From Dendrolimus kikuchii (lineage: Eukaryota; Arthropoda; Insecta; Lepidoptera; Lasiocampidae), in assembly GCA_019925095.2 (NCBI GenBank), contig CM034392.1, positions 17,092,387-17,156,386 of the forward strand: a stretch of DNA of 64,000 nucleotides. The letters are read 5' to 3'. Positions within the stretch are counted from its first letter, which is position 1; each line of letters starts with the position of its first letter. Shown one piece after another: positions 1 through 12,289 of the stretch. The notes below the pieces were generated by a model. It saw only the letters and a program-made list of their open reading frames with translations. It had not been told where the DNA came from and searched no databases. Made by a program: the position numbers and the translations under genes.

Positions 1-346
1 TAACTTTTTTTACAGCCACTGTTAAATCGCGGCATAAATTGTGTGTGCAGCAGTTCACATGCAGTAGAAATGCAGCTTCATAGAATAACACTCACAGATA
101 ATTCTTCTCTAACATTTATTAATATAAATATAATTACTTTACTACATCCATCAACATATTATAATTCAAAATAAACTTCTTAGGTATCACTTTCAATTTT
201 TGACTGTTTTAGTGTAAAAAAATTATTATTAGTTTTATTTCGGTCCAAATTTGACCTTATATTTTAATCATCGGTCTTATTATGTGTTTATCTCTTTTTA
301 CTGTTGCTTTTTCGATCTATCATCATTGAACTTTAATTTTGTCCAG
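1..346 (+). other. Probable intron sequence upstream of exon 347-414
   Basis: This AT-rich stretch ends in a pyrimidine-rich tract and a TCCAG acceptor directly before the exon that starts at 347. I see no exon or recognisable repeat in it. It is read as the 3' part of an intron of the gene whose last exons follow. Confidence 0.45.
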
Positions 347-414
347 GCTATGGACAGTGCGTGGGGTCCAACCGGTCACTACGTTAATTACGAAGAGATA
401 CAACAGAACTTGAA
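347..414 (+). CDS. Exon (third from last) of a host gene, unidentified scaffold-like protein
   Basis: The 68-bp exon sits between an acceptor (GTCCAG, ending at 346) and a consensus donor (GTAAGT at 415). It is open in one frame, coding for alanine, then methionine-aspartate, and on to NYEEIQQNL, with two bases left over. Those two bases join the exon at 872 in frame. Codon use and GC content are above the surrounding AT-rich sequence. The methionine at 350 is not taken as the start, because the splice acceptor lies just upstream. The joined C-terminal 73 residues are charged and polar with a short helical region. I do not recognise the family; a cell-polarity scaffold such as Par-3/Bazooka is only a guess from composition. 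The rest of the gene lies to the left of the window. Confidence 0.6.
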
Positions 415-871
415 GTAAGTGTAAAAAAATGTTATTGTCAGGGTGCCAGTTTAAGAGGATTATTGATTGTTTTGAAGCAAGAAGTATGTTTGTGTAAAAT
501 TAGTTTCTTGAGCTGCCACTATGGCGTACTGTATATGATAAACAAATAACACTCTATTGTTCTTTTTAAAACTTGTTTGGAATAAGAATAACCCTATCTA
601 TCTATTTGATGTTCAAAACGCGGAATATCAAATGAAGTCTTTGTTAACAATTATGTCTGTGAAATTTGTCACCATTGTTCTACCAAGATCAAATGTTTTG
701 ATGTATTCGTGACCTCTTTCAATGAAACTTTATGTATTTTTTTATTTTGTTACAATGCTACACTTGAATATATTCACATTATGAACTGGACACCCTGGCC
801 ATCCCATTAATACTTAAGCATCTAACGTATAATGATTGAAGTTTTGGTGGAAACACCCATAGTGCTCGCAG

Positions 872-949
872 AGAGAAGTTGAGTGAAGTGCAGATTGGCC
901 AAATGAGGCGGCAAGTCCACGCACAGAGGGCCAAGGCTGAAGAGGAGAG
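872..949 (+). CDS. Exon (penultimate) of the same host gene
   Basis: This 78-bp exon follows a CTCGCAG acceptor and ends at a donor GTGAAT (950). Joined to 347-414, it reads in frame as a charged helix-forming segment (KEKLSEV, GQMRRQVHAQ, AKAEEE), consistent with a short coiled coil. It ends with two bases (AG) that are completed to serine by the first base of the exon at 8473. The phases of all three exons agree, which is the main support for the model. AG dinucleotides a few bases downstream could give alternative acceptors, but they break the frame. Confidence 0.6.
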
Positions 950-1198
950 GTGAATATATATTATTATTATTGCTGTTGTTACAAAAGTCATTATAGAAAC
1001 ACAATGGGTTAGAGTCTGCAAAATTTTAAATTGCTGCAGTCAGATAGAAGACTCATTTTTCTTAAAAATAACAAGCCAGACGTAGGTACTTTATATAATG
1101 TACGGTACACTGCACCTCACTGTTATATTGGATACTGTTATAGTTATTGGACGTTTCACGCAGGTGTGGCAATGGGTTCAATGCGATATTGACAGACG

Positions 1199-1455
<257 letters not shown>

Positions 1456-3404
1456 CTTACATACCACACACATTCACACACACTTATTGCTATTATTATA
1501 AATTATTGTTATAATGTAATTTGGTTATTGCTATAAATAACGAGCGTTTGGTCACAGTCAATATACATAACATGGAAGAAGTTCTAAGGAATGACCATGG
1601 CCCAATAAAACCGTAAATCATAATACTACAACCACAGTTGCCGCCACCAGTTCTTTTTTGTTTTATAAAAAATCTCGATTAAAACTTTGGTTTGCATATT
1701 ATTCCTTTTTAACTTACCTATATACACTGTTTGCTTCGGTGGAGCCCTTAATTACTTATGTCAAAATTTATGTGGGTTTTTCTTGTAATTACTTTTAATT
1801 ATAACCACCAGCTGATGTGAAATATTTACTTTTTACATCAAAACCTTGTTTTGTTTCTAAATGTTTCTTATATGTAAAAACGGTTATGAGTAACTTTTGC
1901 AAAGACCTTCGTGAATACAATTTGCCTTGTATATTTATAATACTTTATTAATTTCTTTAGGAGGAGTGTATATGCAACAATTAGGAGATGGTCGAATTTA
2001 AATTATCGCTATTACTGATAATTTGGGATTGGTGTTCACGTGTAATGTGTGGTAAATCATTTCAAAGCACTGTTTAGTTTCGTGTTAACAGTTTGTTACT
2101 AACAATTTTGTCAATAATCATATCAAACAGGCGAAATTTAATTTTAGGAGTCTTAAATTTTAAACAAATGTCATTAATTAACACACAGCATCAGGTTTAT
2201 ACAAATATCTTTCTATATATCGTTCTTGGCCAGTTTTGATTTTAACAATAAAAAATAATGTACCTACCCTTCACATATAATAAAATTAGAGAACTGCAGG
2301 CTCAATAAATAAAGTAATAAACCAGCCACTTCCTAGTGCTTGTTTCTCTATTTCAGAAAAATAGACGGTAACCGTAATATTTGTCGTACACGGTGCGACG
2401 GGTTTCAAACATCGGTAAATTTCATGTGCAAGCTTTCTTACGACATTAATTTCTCAGTCAGCAGCACATTGTAATCGTAATAATATTCATATTCAGGCAG
2501 ACACCTGCTTAAGCGGTATTTTTTTTTAAATTTGAACATACATAAAATATATATCATTGTCTTAGCTACCACGTGCAATAGATGCTAATGAACAGGCGTA
2601 TGATTGCATGCAATTATTGCTGATTGTGTATGTCTTGCAAGTACTACAAAGTAAGTTATATGTGACAAAAATGTTCGTTTTTCATCGGACCCTTGAAGTC
2701 TAAGTAAACCTCCAAAATCAATGTTATGACACAACAAAAATCAAATTAAGTTTTTTAATTATGTAAATTAAATTATAATTACGCGCTTCAAGCAGTATTG
2801 AATCTAAAAATATAAAATATAAAAGCAACAAAATTATTCTCATAATAAATATTATAATTGTTTTAATTTTAAACTACGCGTATTACCGGTTTATAAATTG
2901 TTAATTTTCGTTTTGTTAATCTGTTTTCACGCCTGCTGCTTCATTTGGTAAGATGCACGTGCTTTGTAATGTTATAACTTGTCTTATTTTGTCATGTAAC
3001 AACGCTATAACAACAGCAAAATATGCACAATAAGTATATTTTTATATTATTTTCTAACACCCTTTAATATTGACTTCTACAATAATTGATGTAACTTCTT
3101 TGTTTCCTTTCATTTGGGTAGTGGCGTATTACACATTTGTCGCCAGTAGGCTATTCACTTTATGATTTGTGAAACATATTACGTGTTAAATGGTTTGTGT
3201 GAGTCCAATAAAATTTATAATATATATAGTTAAATTTCTAAAAGACATAAAAGAAAATGTGGTCTTAAATTGCCGTCCCTAAAATACGTCCCATTGTTAC
3301 ATCACACATCTTCATGTCATCATTCACAATGTATTCCTTTTTTAGTTATTTTTTACCTACAATTACTAAATAATACAAGGTTTATTAAACTCATCAACTA
3401 GTAC

Positions 3405-3905
3405 TTCTCTTCTTCTTCAGTCAGTTTCTGTCGTACTGTCGAGCTGGACGTAGGCCTCCTCAAGTTTGCGCCATATATCCTGGTCTCCCGTCTTTCTCAT
3501 TTAGCCCCTGACGGCGGCCTTGCGCACGTCGTCAGTTCACCGGGCTGGAGGGCGTCCTACGCTATGTTAGCCAAGACGTGGTCTCTACTCCAGGACATGT
3601 TTGCTCTATGGGCCGTCGGTCCTGCGACAGACGTGACCGGCCCACTGCTACTTCCACTTCCTAATTTTGCAGGCTATGTCGATTATATTTCGTTCTCTTA
3701 CTGATATCCTCATTTCTAATTCTATCCATAAGAGAAACACCTAACATAGCTCGTTTCTTAGCCCGTTGATCGACTTTGAATTTGTGGACCAATCCCACCG
3801 TCAGTGTCCCTGTCTGGGCTCCATATGTCATGATGGGCAGGACGCACTGCTCGAAGACTTTCGTCTTCAAGTATTACGGAATGGTCGCCGAGAAGACCGG
3901 TCCTA
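3405..3905 (-). mobile_element. RTE-like LINE, 5'-truncated 3' end with decayed RT C-terminus
   Basis: On the minus strand the frame starting at 3870 encodes a typical RTE reverse-transcriptase C-terminal region: VFEQCVLPIMTYGAQT, then VDQRAKKRAMLGVSLMDRIRNED, where the usual family motif is MERAMLGVSLRDKIRNE. The frame is lost near 3661, but the downstream DNA still resembles the WRP...GRPP..W end of the family. The element ends at a GAA-rich tail (CTTCTTCTT on the plus strand, near 3408-3420). It shares this tail and sequence with the copy at 7461-7875. It is dead, and the family assignment rests on motif memory. Confidence 0.75.
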
Positions 3906-5082
3906 TACTCCTCTCCTATCCATGAATTTTCGTTATTTCAGTATTCTATATTTTCAATTACTTATGTCAGCTTATTTCTTTTAGAGATATTATTTTATCA
4001 GATTTTCTCTCTCAGACATATCTACTAACGAAATTCTTTCCAAAGTGCACTATTTTTTTTTGAAACATAAAATACATTATTTCCCCATTAGACATTATTT
4101 TTTCTAAACTCATCCTGTTGTCTACGTGTATTCAATGCGTACCAAAATGAGAACACGTTGTTTTTCTTTATAATGCGCAAGTTCTCCCTAATTTTAGGCT
4201 TGATACTGGCTTATTTCCTATTACTACAGAGGTGGCTGTTTTAATATCCTTAAAATGATGATAATTTCTTCCATATCCTAGTATTGTATAATTTTGCAAT
4301 AAATAACAATTTTAAACATTTATTAAGGTCACTGACTCTGACAAATATTTTATCTTAAGGTAATCTTATTTCCTAATCCTCCGAACATAACAAAGATAAT
4401 GTGACATTGAAAATCACGAACATCCTTGTGCAATTACCACCTTTAGGTACCTTTTTTTCATGGAATATATTTACTTGTAAACATTGCTGACAGTAGTTAT
4501 GTGAAGAAAATATGTCAGTTATGAATTCAGTAGCAAATAATTGCTCTTTATGTTAACTATTTTTTACATTGAATGCAGTATTTACTGTGACCCATGGATA
4601 TTTGCAACACTAGGAGTAGGAGCAAGATGTCCATTTGCAACGGTAACGGCATTCCATCAGCCTTTCTGCTGAACTACCTGTCTACTATAACTAATAATAG
4701 CAAAAAGTTGTTAAACTAAAAAATTAATTATCGCTCAACTTGTTATAAACGAAGAAGTAATATGTAAAACAGTTCCTCTCGTCATATTAAAACCGGTTTA
4801 GAATTACGATATCTGTTTATTATAGGTATTTTCATTGCAAAATTTGTACTGCTTCGCAACGAGGACACGGTATTTACGCACCTTTTCGTATGATTATAGC
4901 TCATGCCTTTGATACATTGTAATGAAACTGGTTAAGCTAAGGATGGATGGTTTCACGCAATAGGTTAAGTGGTTTTCCCATAATAACATGCTGTATGTAG
5001 CTTTGCGAGATTACCTTATTTATTTATATGCTTTAAGCATAGATTATCTACTATGGCTTTAAGAAACGCTGCAGCTTCGTAT

Positions 5083-5114
5083 AAATATATATATATATAT
5101 ATATATTATATATA
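5083..5114. repeat. (TA)n microsatellite
   Basis: A short run of alternating T and A, with one interruption, inside AT-rich intron sequence. Confidence 0.9.
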
Positions 5115-6318
5115 CCGAGTTACTATAGTTATTCTAATATAATTTCTATTCTATTTCTATTAGAGGAATAAGTTGGTTAGTAACCAAACTTCAATGTAGG
5201 TATAGGTGGTCTAAAATAAGGTTGATCAAACTTATTACAATTATATAAGTTAACTTATTTAATGTACATAAATTTAATGAATAGTTTTTCATTAATATAT
5301 TTATTAATCTTCGACATATCAAAGCTTGTGGCCGGCCAGTAAAGTTGGCGAGCTCGATGTATCGTTTATTAGTTGAAGAAAAGCGAATAGAACGTAGTAT
5401 GTCATCAGATACTTTAAACAATGATGAAATATCTCACATAGAACTCGGTCAAGATTATGGCACACGAAGTGGGGCTACATTTATATAGCGATTTCTTTGT
5501 CTAATTTTTGAAGTAAAACTTCTTTAGAATCATGATTTAAAACTCGATGAAACGAAAAAAAGCGACACTAAAAAGAGATATTTAATCATTTAAACACTAT
5601 GCTCACAAATATAGAGTTCGTAATATTTTGAAGTTTTGAAGTGCATAAATCAAATTAAAACTAGAGCATTTGTCTCCTATTTTAGTTATCATAAGAATTT
5701 GTTGTTGATCAGCGAAAACCACATCAAAATCGGCCCATTGGTATTTACGTGCATCCTGAACAAACACAAGAAATCTAAAAAAATTGGGTCATGTTCTCCG
5801 TCGTTTTAAAGATTATTCCAGTTGCTTTTTTTATAGCTTGAATCAGACACGGCCTGTGCAGAAATTATTGAAGTTATATATAAACCTTATAATTATTCTA
5901 ATACTCTATATTTATCTCATTCTCTCGTAGGCTACTTTTCTGAAGTTTTACTTCTGCTGCGTGTGAATTGCACACACACATTTTTTTATATTATTATCAT
6001 CTTCTCTATACTATTTCCATTTCTTTATTTTCTCGATGACAGCTCCTATGGAAACTTGAACGAGCGTCTTTTTTACACTATGTATACATTATTTAATAAA
6101 AATATGACGCTTACGCACTTACAAGGTCATAACAGAGTCGTAAAACTGATAGAGATGGAGCTATCGATATAAGTAACACGATAACAGACCCGATATTTTT
6201 TTACAAATTGTAAGAAACTAAACTATTGCCGGATAATTTTGTACAAATTTATTAACTAATATTACATTTCATTTCAAGATGTAATTATATTATGTTGATT
6301 CTTTATTTATTTATTATT

Positions 6319-7189
6319 TTATTCACAATCTGATAAATCGTCACTGTCACTCGATGAGCTCTTCCCAACATTTATTATAAGTTCCTGTACTTCTATATTA
6401 TCGAATGCCACATGAATTTCCCAATCCGACGCTATAATGTTTTGGGTTCAGTGTTCGGCGGTTACTTCCGCACATGCATTTTTAATAAATCTAACATCTT
6501 GTTTGCCGTAAAAGGGGGATGGGTATTGTTCATTCAATTTTTTTCACCTAAATTTTATTCAACTTTTCCCATTGGCACTGAACTAGTGGAAGCGGCGGCG
6601 TCGTCAGTCCAGTTCTTAGATACTGTGTGGTTTGCATTTAACCAAGTCTCGTCAGTGAAAATAACATTTGACCAATCTGATATATTTTTGGCTTCGATCA
6701 AAAATTCGCAGCGAGCCATAGCAACTTCGTGACGCTCCATCAATATTTTCCGTTTGTCCGATTTTTTATAAGAAAAGCCAATTTCTTTCAAAACCAAGCT
6801 TAATGATGATTTTTGGCCATGGAACAAACCACATTCACGTAAAGAAACAACAAGTTTTTTAAGTGTTGGAATTTTTTTGCGCAAGTAATAGTCATATATG
6901 TGACGACGAATAGCGGCAGCGTCGAAGTTGTCAACCGATGTCACATGACGTGGTTGGCGTTTTTTCTTCGGCGTGTGAAGCTTATTTTCCTGCATGCCGC
7001 TTGTACCGTAAGCTTCGGCAGTAATTTTTGAAACAGTAGGTCCACTAATTCCTAATGCGGCCTCAACACGCTCTCGCTCTTGCGACAGTGGTAATAGCGG
7101 GCCACCATTTTGAACTCTGCTTCAAAGTAATTACGAACCTTGATCACCAGTTCTCTCGCCTGCCTTCTCAGAACAGATCTTTTAGGCAT
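6319..7189 (-). pseudogene. Internally deleted, frameshifted Tc1/IS630-like (DDE_3) transposase
   Basis: On the minus strand an ATG at 7189 opens MPKRSVLRRQARELV and a helix-turn-helix-like start. The frame then shifts near 7100. A second frame continues as a region reading GISGPTVSKI and runs into a 146-residue frame (6995-6555) with KKKRQPRHVTSVDNFD and the first catalytic aspartate motif VIFTDETWLNANHT. Just after residues like PMGKVE the central catalytic part is missing. The sequence then resumes with the C-terminal tail WEIHVAFDNIEVQELI and the acidic end SSSSDSDDLSDCE before TAA at 6319-6321. So the second and third catalytic acidic residues are deleted. The acidic, serine-rich tail resembles the one at 39544-39850, suggesting the same superfamily. 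I could not define terminal inverted repeats. The copy cannot make an active enzyme. Confidence 0.75.
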
Positions 7190-7460
7190 GTTGATATTTG
7201 ACAGCTGGGCAGAAATCAACACGGAGGAACACAAATTACACAACGTAACGTATGGATAATGTGAAAAAACTCAGCGAACAGAAATGTAGTGACTATATAG
7301 CACGACAGTCTTGTTGCGAGTGACAGATTAAAACAAACACAAAATGGCGGTGGGCCATTGAGTGTTCCCAGCTTGGAAAAATATATTTGAATGTTTTTGT
7401 TGTATTTGTCTTTGTTCAAGACATAATAAATATATGCGATCGATATCATTACTTATTTGG

Positions 7461-7875
7461 TCTTCTTCTTCTTCAGCCACTCTCAGTCCACTGCTGGACA
7501 TAGGCCTCCCCAAGTACGCGCCACATATCCCGGTCTCCCGTCTTCCTCATCTAGCCTCTGCCGGCGATCTTGCGCAGGTCATCAGACCACCGGGCTGGCG
7601 GGTGTCCTATGCTACGTTTGCCGAGACGTGGTCTCCACTTCAGGACTCGTTTGCTCCATCGGCCGTCGGTCCTGCGACAGACGTGACTGGCCCACTGCCA
7701 CTTCAACTTGCTAATTTTGCGAGCTATGTCAGTTACCTTCGTTCTCTTACGGATGTCCTCATTTCTGATTTTATCCATAAGAGAAACACCTAACATAGCT
7801 CGCTCCATAGCCCGTTGAGCGACTTTGAATTTGTGGACCAGTCCCGCTGTCAGTGTCCATGTCTCGGCACCATTA
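7461..7875 (-). mobile_element. RTE-like LINE, 5'-truncated 3' end
   Basis: This is a second copy of the family at 3405-3905, better preserved. The minus-strand frame 7808-7551 contains MERAMLGVSLMDKIRNEDI, RTKVTDIARKISKLKWQWA, and RTDGRWSKRVLKWRPR followed by a GHPPARWSDDL end. These are hallmarks of RTE-clade reverse-transcriptase C-termini common in Lepidoptera. A GAA repeat tail (CTTCTTCTTCTT on the plus strand, 7462-7473) marks the 3' end. The 5' part, including the catalytic YADD motif, is absent. Confidence 0.85.
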
Positions 7876-8472
7876 CCCTTATTTGGTCACAACACTACAA
7901 CTATCAAATTAGAACTGTCATCGAGAAAATAAAGCAATGGAAATAGTATAGTTGCCAGGACGTCCTATTTATTAGTTTTCCACAATTGATATCTTAAGAT
8001 ATCATCTTGATTCATTAAGAACATTTGTAGCCAAGACATGAGGGACTATAGAAACATAAAACTTTGGATACTTTACTAAACATAGTTGATTTTTGGCCCA
8101 ATAAGGCTCATTACTCGTGTATGTAAAAAAGTCCATACATAATAATTTTAAATTTATATAATTGAATCTAATTTTGTTTGGCTGTTGGATAATGAGGATG
8201 AACATAGGATCTTTTAATTACGAAAAACGGCATGATTTAAAGTTAGATTCTGGCGTTTAGTACTTTTTAAATAAATACCTTAGAATATGTTTAGATATTT
8301 TCGTATAATATCATTCTCGTTAAATTCATCCTGCTTTCAAAATTACAATTTATGAGAGTAGACTTAATACTGTCGGCTTATTGTTAATATCGAGTTCAGC
8401 AACTGAGCAAAGTAACATGTTTGTATAATTAAAGGAGCTTAATATAATAATTTAATGTGTTGTTTTGAACAG

Positions 8473-8602
8473 TCGTCGAGCAGGGGGTGGCTACCACTCT
8501 CAGCGCTCTTGTAGGGAGGGCGGGGTGAGGCCGCAGTCGAATTACTACGAGTACGAAAGCGCTCCACCAAGGCGACCAGGAAAACTGTCTCATTACCACT
8601 GA
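8473..8602 (+). CDS. Terminal coding exon of the same host gene, with stop codon
   Basis: After the acceptor TTTTGAACAG the frame from the previous exon stays open for 43 codons and ends at TGA (8600-8602). The encoded tail is rich in Arg, Gly, Tyr and Ser (GGGYHSQRS, SNYYEYESAPPRRPGKL) and ends in a histidine-tyrosine-histidine run. This looks like a disordered C-terminus with possible SH3- or PDZ-type ligand character. The exon is visibly GC-richer than its surroundings. A polyadenylation hexamer follows 170 bp downstream. The product is unidentified; the exon itself is supported by GC content, acceptor and phase agreement. Confidence 0.6.
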
Positions 8603-10380
8603 GCAATGAATGCGAAACAATACGGTATTTATGATTTACAGGGCGCTTTTAGTACAAGAACAATCAACAGCGAAATTGAAGTCAGTGACTGTTAAAAAGA
8701 GGCTGGAATTAGATCAATGTGGATAGAAACTGTTTTATGCCTTGGTTTAGAGGCGATTATAAAGTGTATGTAATAAAATGATTTTAATTGTAAGAATAAT
8801 TCGTCTTAATGAAGACTTGGTTCATGTTATGTATCTTTGAGATCTCGTTTTAAATTTTGTATTTAGATTCCTTCGTCTTTAGTATTAATATGTTGTTTTA
8901 GCAAAATCCTTATGTTATAGCAATAAGTAATTTTAAAAAGTGAAATATTAAAAAATCTATTCTCTTTATTCAAGTTTCTTGTAGGTCAAGTGGCTAATTG
9001 AAATGAGTTTTAAAACACGTGAATAATTATAGTGCTAGCGAGCTTGATTGATGGATTTTGGTATTATACTATTATTTAATAGCTCAGAAATAAATACTCT
9101 CGTAATGGTGTATATTCGTCATAATAAGGCATTTTACTCAGGTCACTGGTGGAGTTTCCCCACATTCTGGTCCAGTTTAATTTCAATCGCAGATTAATTT
9201 TATTGATAGTTCTAAAATAAGATACTTAATATACGAAGAATAATCAAAACATTTTAATATTATTTAATTATTACGAGGTTTTCATTTATTTTACACGAAA
9301 ATTTAATTTAACCGATTGTTTTGATCAATGTTGTATAGTCATTGAAGTCATTAGAATCATGTGTACTTATACAAAAGCAGTTGTATTTGCTGCACAAAGT
9401 TTATAATTATAATACTCTATTGAAAGTCTAAACGTAGTATTTTCTTTAATCTATTTTAAGATAAAAGAGAAACTTTGTTCTTATAATTTTTTACTTATTA
9501 ATTAAATCTTAAACTAGATTAAACATTTGAAACGTAAAACAGTCATATTTCTCTTATAATTAATTCCCGCTTACCACCAGATGACAGTAAAATATGCACT
9601 TAAATAAAACAGATGCTATATAACAGATGTATAATATAATAAAGTAAAGAATTTTTGTACCCACAGAATAGGTATGGCAATAAATTAAATCTCTTCACGC
9701 CTCTGTAGATAATGCAGTAGCACTAAATGTCTTTAATTTATGATTCTTTGTCGTGACTGTGAAATTTTAGGAAAATTTTCGACTTATCTGCAATAATCGT
9801 AGGTAAACATTTTTGTAAATTGGGAAAATATGTTTTTTTTTTAAATCTTCACGTGTATTTTATTTAAATTTAAAAAGGCATTTAAAATTTGTAAAACATG
9901 ATATCAGGTGCATGCGTGTGAGGAAGATCACGTGTCACGCATTTTTTTTTAATTCGATCAACCATATTTTTCAAATTGTACATTAAGAAAATCCTTTATC
10001 ATTTTTCCGCGGGATTATTAGATTACTATAAATGTATAATATATTACATCCAGAATAAAAACGCTACTCCTAGTTTAGGCAAACATTTTGTTTCGAGTGG
10101 GAATTGTGCCTGCACACTTGTCAACGCAAGATAACTTACCGTTAGGTATACGTGACTAACGGCATCCGTGTAGATAAGTTCCCCACTTACCTAATTTGTT
10201 CTTAAAACAATTTTATTCAGCGAGGACTTCGCCAATTATGTATCCAATTTTCCGTTTACCTACAAAATCTTAAATTATAAACAAGATCATGTTAAGTATT
10301 GGCCACAGTAGTACTTCAGTATTCACTGTTGTTTGTTATTGTGCGTGAAACTTGATATATCTTTCTCCTTTATACAGGCT
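8603..10380 (+). other. 3' UTR start, then AT-rich sequence without recognised features
   Basis: The first 170-200 bp are probably 3' UTR of the gene ending at 8602. The remainder is AT-rich with several AATAAA words and no open frame of note. I see no repeat family I can name before the foldback element. Confidence 0.35.
8772..8777 (+). promoter_or_regulatory. Candidate polyadenylation signal AATAAA
   Basis: The hexamer lies 170 bp after the stop codon of the terminal exon and is followed within 60 bp by GT-rich sequence (TTGGTTCATGTTATG). It is the nearest good signal. A more distal one at 12882-12887 would give a much longer 3' UTR. Confidence 0.4.
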
Positions 10381-10787
10381 GAATTTTTTAAGTGGGCGTT
10401 CAGGGCCAAATATAAAAATGTGCTAGATGGCTAAAAACACTCATAGGAGTCTCGAGGCCGATTTTGATGAAACTAAAATGGTATCATTAGATTTTTTTTA
10501 AATCAATTACCCGTGTCAGGAATCGAATCCGCTAATATTGAAAAAATAAACACATTCTGTATTATTATACCAAATCCTTATAAGCTACACTATGATTTGG
10601 TATAATATACAGAATGTGTTCATTTTTTCAAAATCAACTGATTCGATTCCTGTCAAGGGTAATTGATTTTTCAAAAATCGAAAGATACCATTTTAGTTTC
10701 ATCAAACTCGGCCTCGAGACGCCTTATAACGTTTTTCGCTATTTAGCATAGTTTAGGTTTCGGCCCTGAAGGTCCACTTAAATAATT
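10381..10787. repeat. Foldback (hairpin) element with arms of about 200 bp
   Basis: The left half (from CTGAATTTTTTAAGTGG at 10379) and the right half (to CCACTTAAATAATTC near 10787) are imperfect reverse complements around a centre near 10584. Shared blocks include TCAGGGCC, TCTCGAGGCCGA, TGATGAAACTAAAATGGTATC, AATCAATTACCC, GGAATCGAATC, ACACATTCTGTAT and ATACCAAATC. The central 25 bp also pair with each other in part. It is probably a MITE or foldback transposon with no coding capacity. I did not find a certain target duplication. Confidence 0.85.
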
Positions 10788-11081
10788 CACTTGTGGGTTT
10801 AAATAAAACTTCTTTGAAAAATTATCTAACTGATAGAGAAAACTGCTTAAAAATCCGTTGCAGATAGATAGACGCGGAAAGCGACTTTGTTTTATACTAT
10901 GTAAAAAAGATACTGTAAATATGGCTACGAAGTTTGAATGAATAACTAGCATAAACAAAAACGGCATTTTTCATATTTAATCATTTCAAATTATTTCTCA
11001 CACTCAGAATTGGATAATGGTATTTTGTCTTTTAATAATAACTAAAATAGGCAACCGGTGATTGGACTTGCTATTATCTTA

Positions 11082-11335
11082 TCTTATACTAATATATAAA
11101 GCTGAAGAGTTTGTTTGTTTGCTTGAACGCGATAATCTCAGGAACTACTGGTCTGATTTGAAAAATTCGTTCGGTGTTAGATAGCCCATTTATCGAGGAA
11201 TGCTATAGGCTATATATCATCACGCTAAGACCACTAGGAGCGGAGCACTAATGAAGAATGTTTCAAAATCGGGGGGATATTTTAACTTAGTTTTTTTTAC
11301 TATTCCATGCGGACGAAGTCGCGGAGAGAAGCTAG
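11082..11335 (+). mobile_element. Non-autonomous Helitron
   Basis: The 254-bp unit starts TCTTATACTAATATATAAAG and ends in a short GC-rich palindrome (GCGGACGAAGTCGCGG) followed by CTAG. It is flanked by A on the left and T on the right, the host AT dinucleotide expected for Helitrons. The body (GAGTTTGTTTGTTTG, AATCTCAGGAACTACTGGTC) is a very common lepidopteran repeat type. It has no Rep/helicase coding sequence. Confidence 0.85.
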
Positions 11336-12163
11336 TTCATTATATGGGTACCTCAAATGGCCGTAAAGAACAGCGAGAGGCAAAATTAATGCAAGTAAGT
11401 AGCCGAGGCGAATGTATGCTTTTGATACATCCACCACTTGAGATCCATTTTAGCTTTGGCTAAACGGTTACGGCAAGAATGGAGGCGAGACTTTCCTTCG
11501 TAAACCTTTTAGAGTCGTTAATGTGGTTAGAAATTGTAATGTTCGGAATTCAATTAATGCTGTAAGCAATGTCGGCAACTTTTCCTCTTACTTTGTTACT
11601 AACTGACCTCAATTGCAGAAATAAAAAGTATTATTGTACCGTCCGCTGCACTGTTATACTATTCTGAGTGCGAAGGTTAGAATCATATCTCCTAAATAAT
11701 AATATCTTTTTCGTAAATAATTTTTAAGTTATAAATACATGATATTGAATAGATTGTGTAGATAATATTACAACATAAATAAACATTCCTACTTAAGAAC
11801 TATATGGATTAAATAAGAAAAATCAAAGAAGCTTTAAAATATATTTAGGTTTTTGTTAAGTATATTTGATAACTTAAATCCGAAACTTAAGTTAGTTCGA
11901 CTGAGTATTTAAAGTGTATTTCTATTATAACTGGATTTATATTTTTATTAAGGATCTGGAAAACAGATTTTTTAAATTATAATATATTTAATTAAATATA
12001 ATTCTGATCAGTGTCGCGATTTAAATTGAATTTTCGCAGTTCACAATATATTTAATGGCATTAGCGTTACGTAACTTATTCCATTCTGCATATCTGTAAT
12101 CTTCGTTCCACATAATAGTGTAAAATGGTTATGCATACATTCCAAGGTCTGACTTATGGATAA

Positions 12164-12286
12164 AACGCGGGTTCCTATTCTTACCGACCGTTAATTTACC
12201 TCACCTACTAACGGTTCAAAAAGTAATGTCAAAATTTAACCATTGGAAGTGCAAGTTAATGATTCGTAAGATATAGGAACCGGCCA
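12164..12286. mobile_element. MITE, same family as the copy at 28300-28436
   Basis: The right end reads GATATAGGAACCGGCCA followed by TAA, as in the 28-kb copy. The left end (CGGGTTCCTATTCTTACCGA after TAA) is a more diverged version of the matching terminal repeat. The interiors share the words ATGTCAAAATTTAAC and GTGCAAGTTAATGA. The TAA duplication suggests a PIF/Harbinger-type element. Confidence 0.65.
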
Positions 12287-12289
12287 TAA

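Noticed and set aside
2357..2473. Possible extra exon after the acceptor CTCTATTTCAG, in frame with the exon ending at 949
   Set aside because: It reads about 38 codons to a TAA and would remove the well-supported terminal exon. Composition is not coding-like, so it is at most an alternative last exon.
6412..6732. Plus-strand frame of 106 codons
   Set aside because: It is the antisense shadow of the broken Tc1-like transposase.
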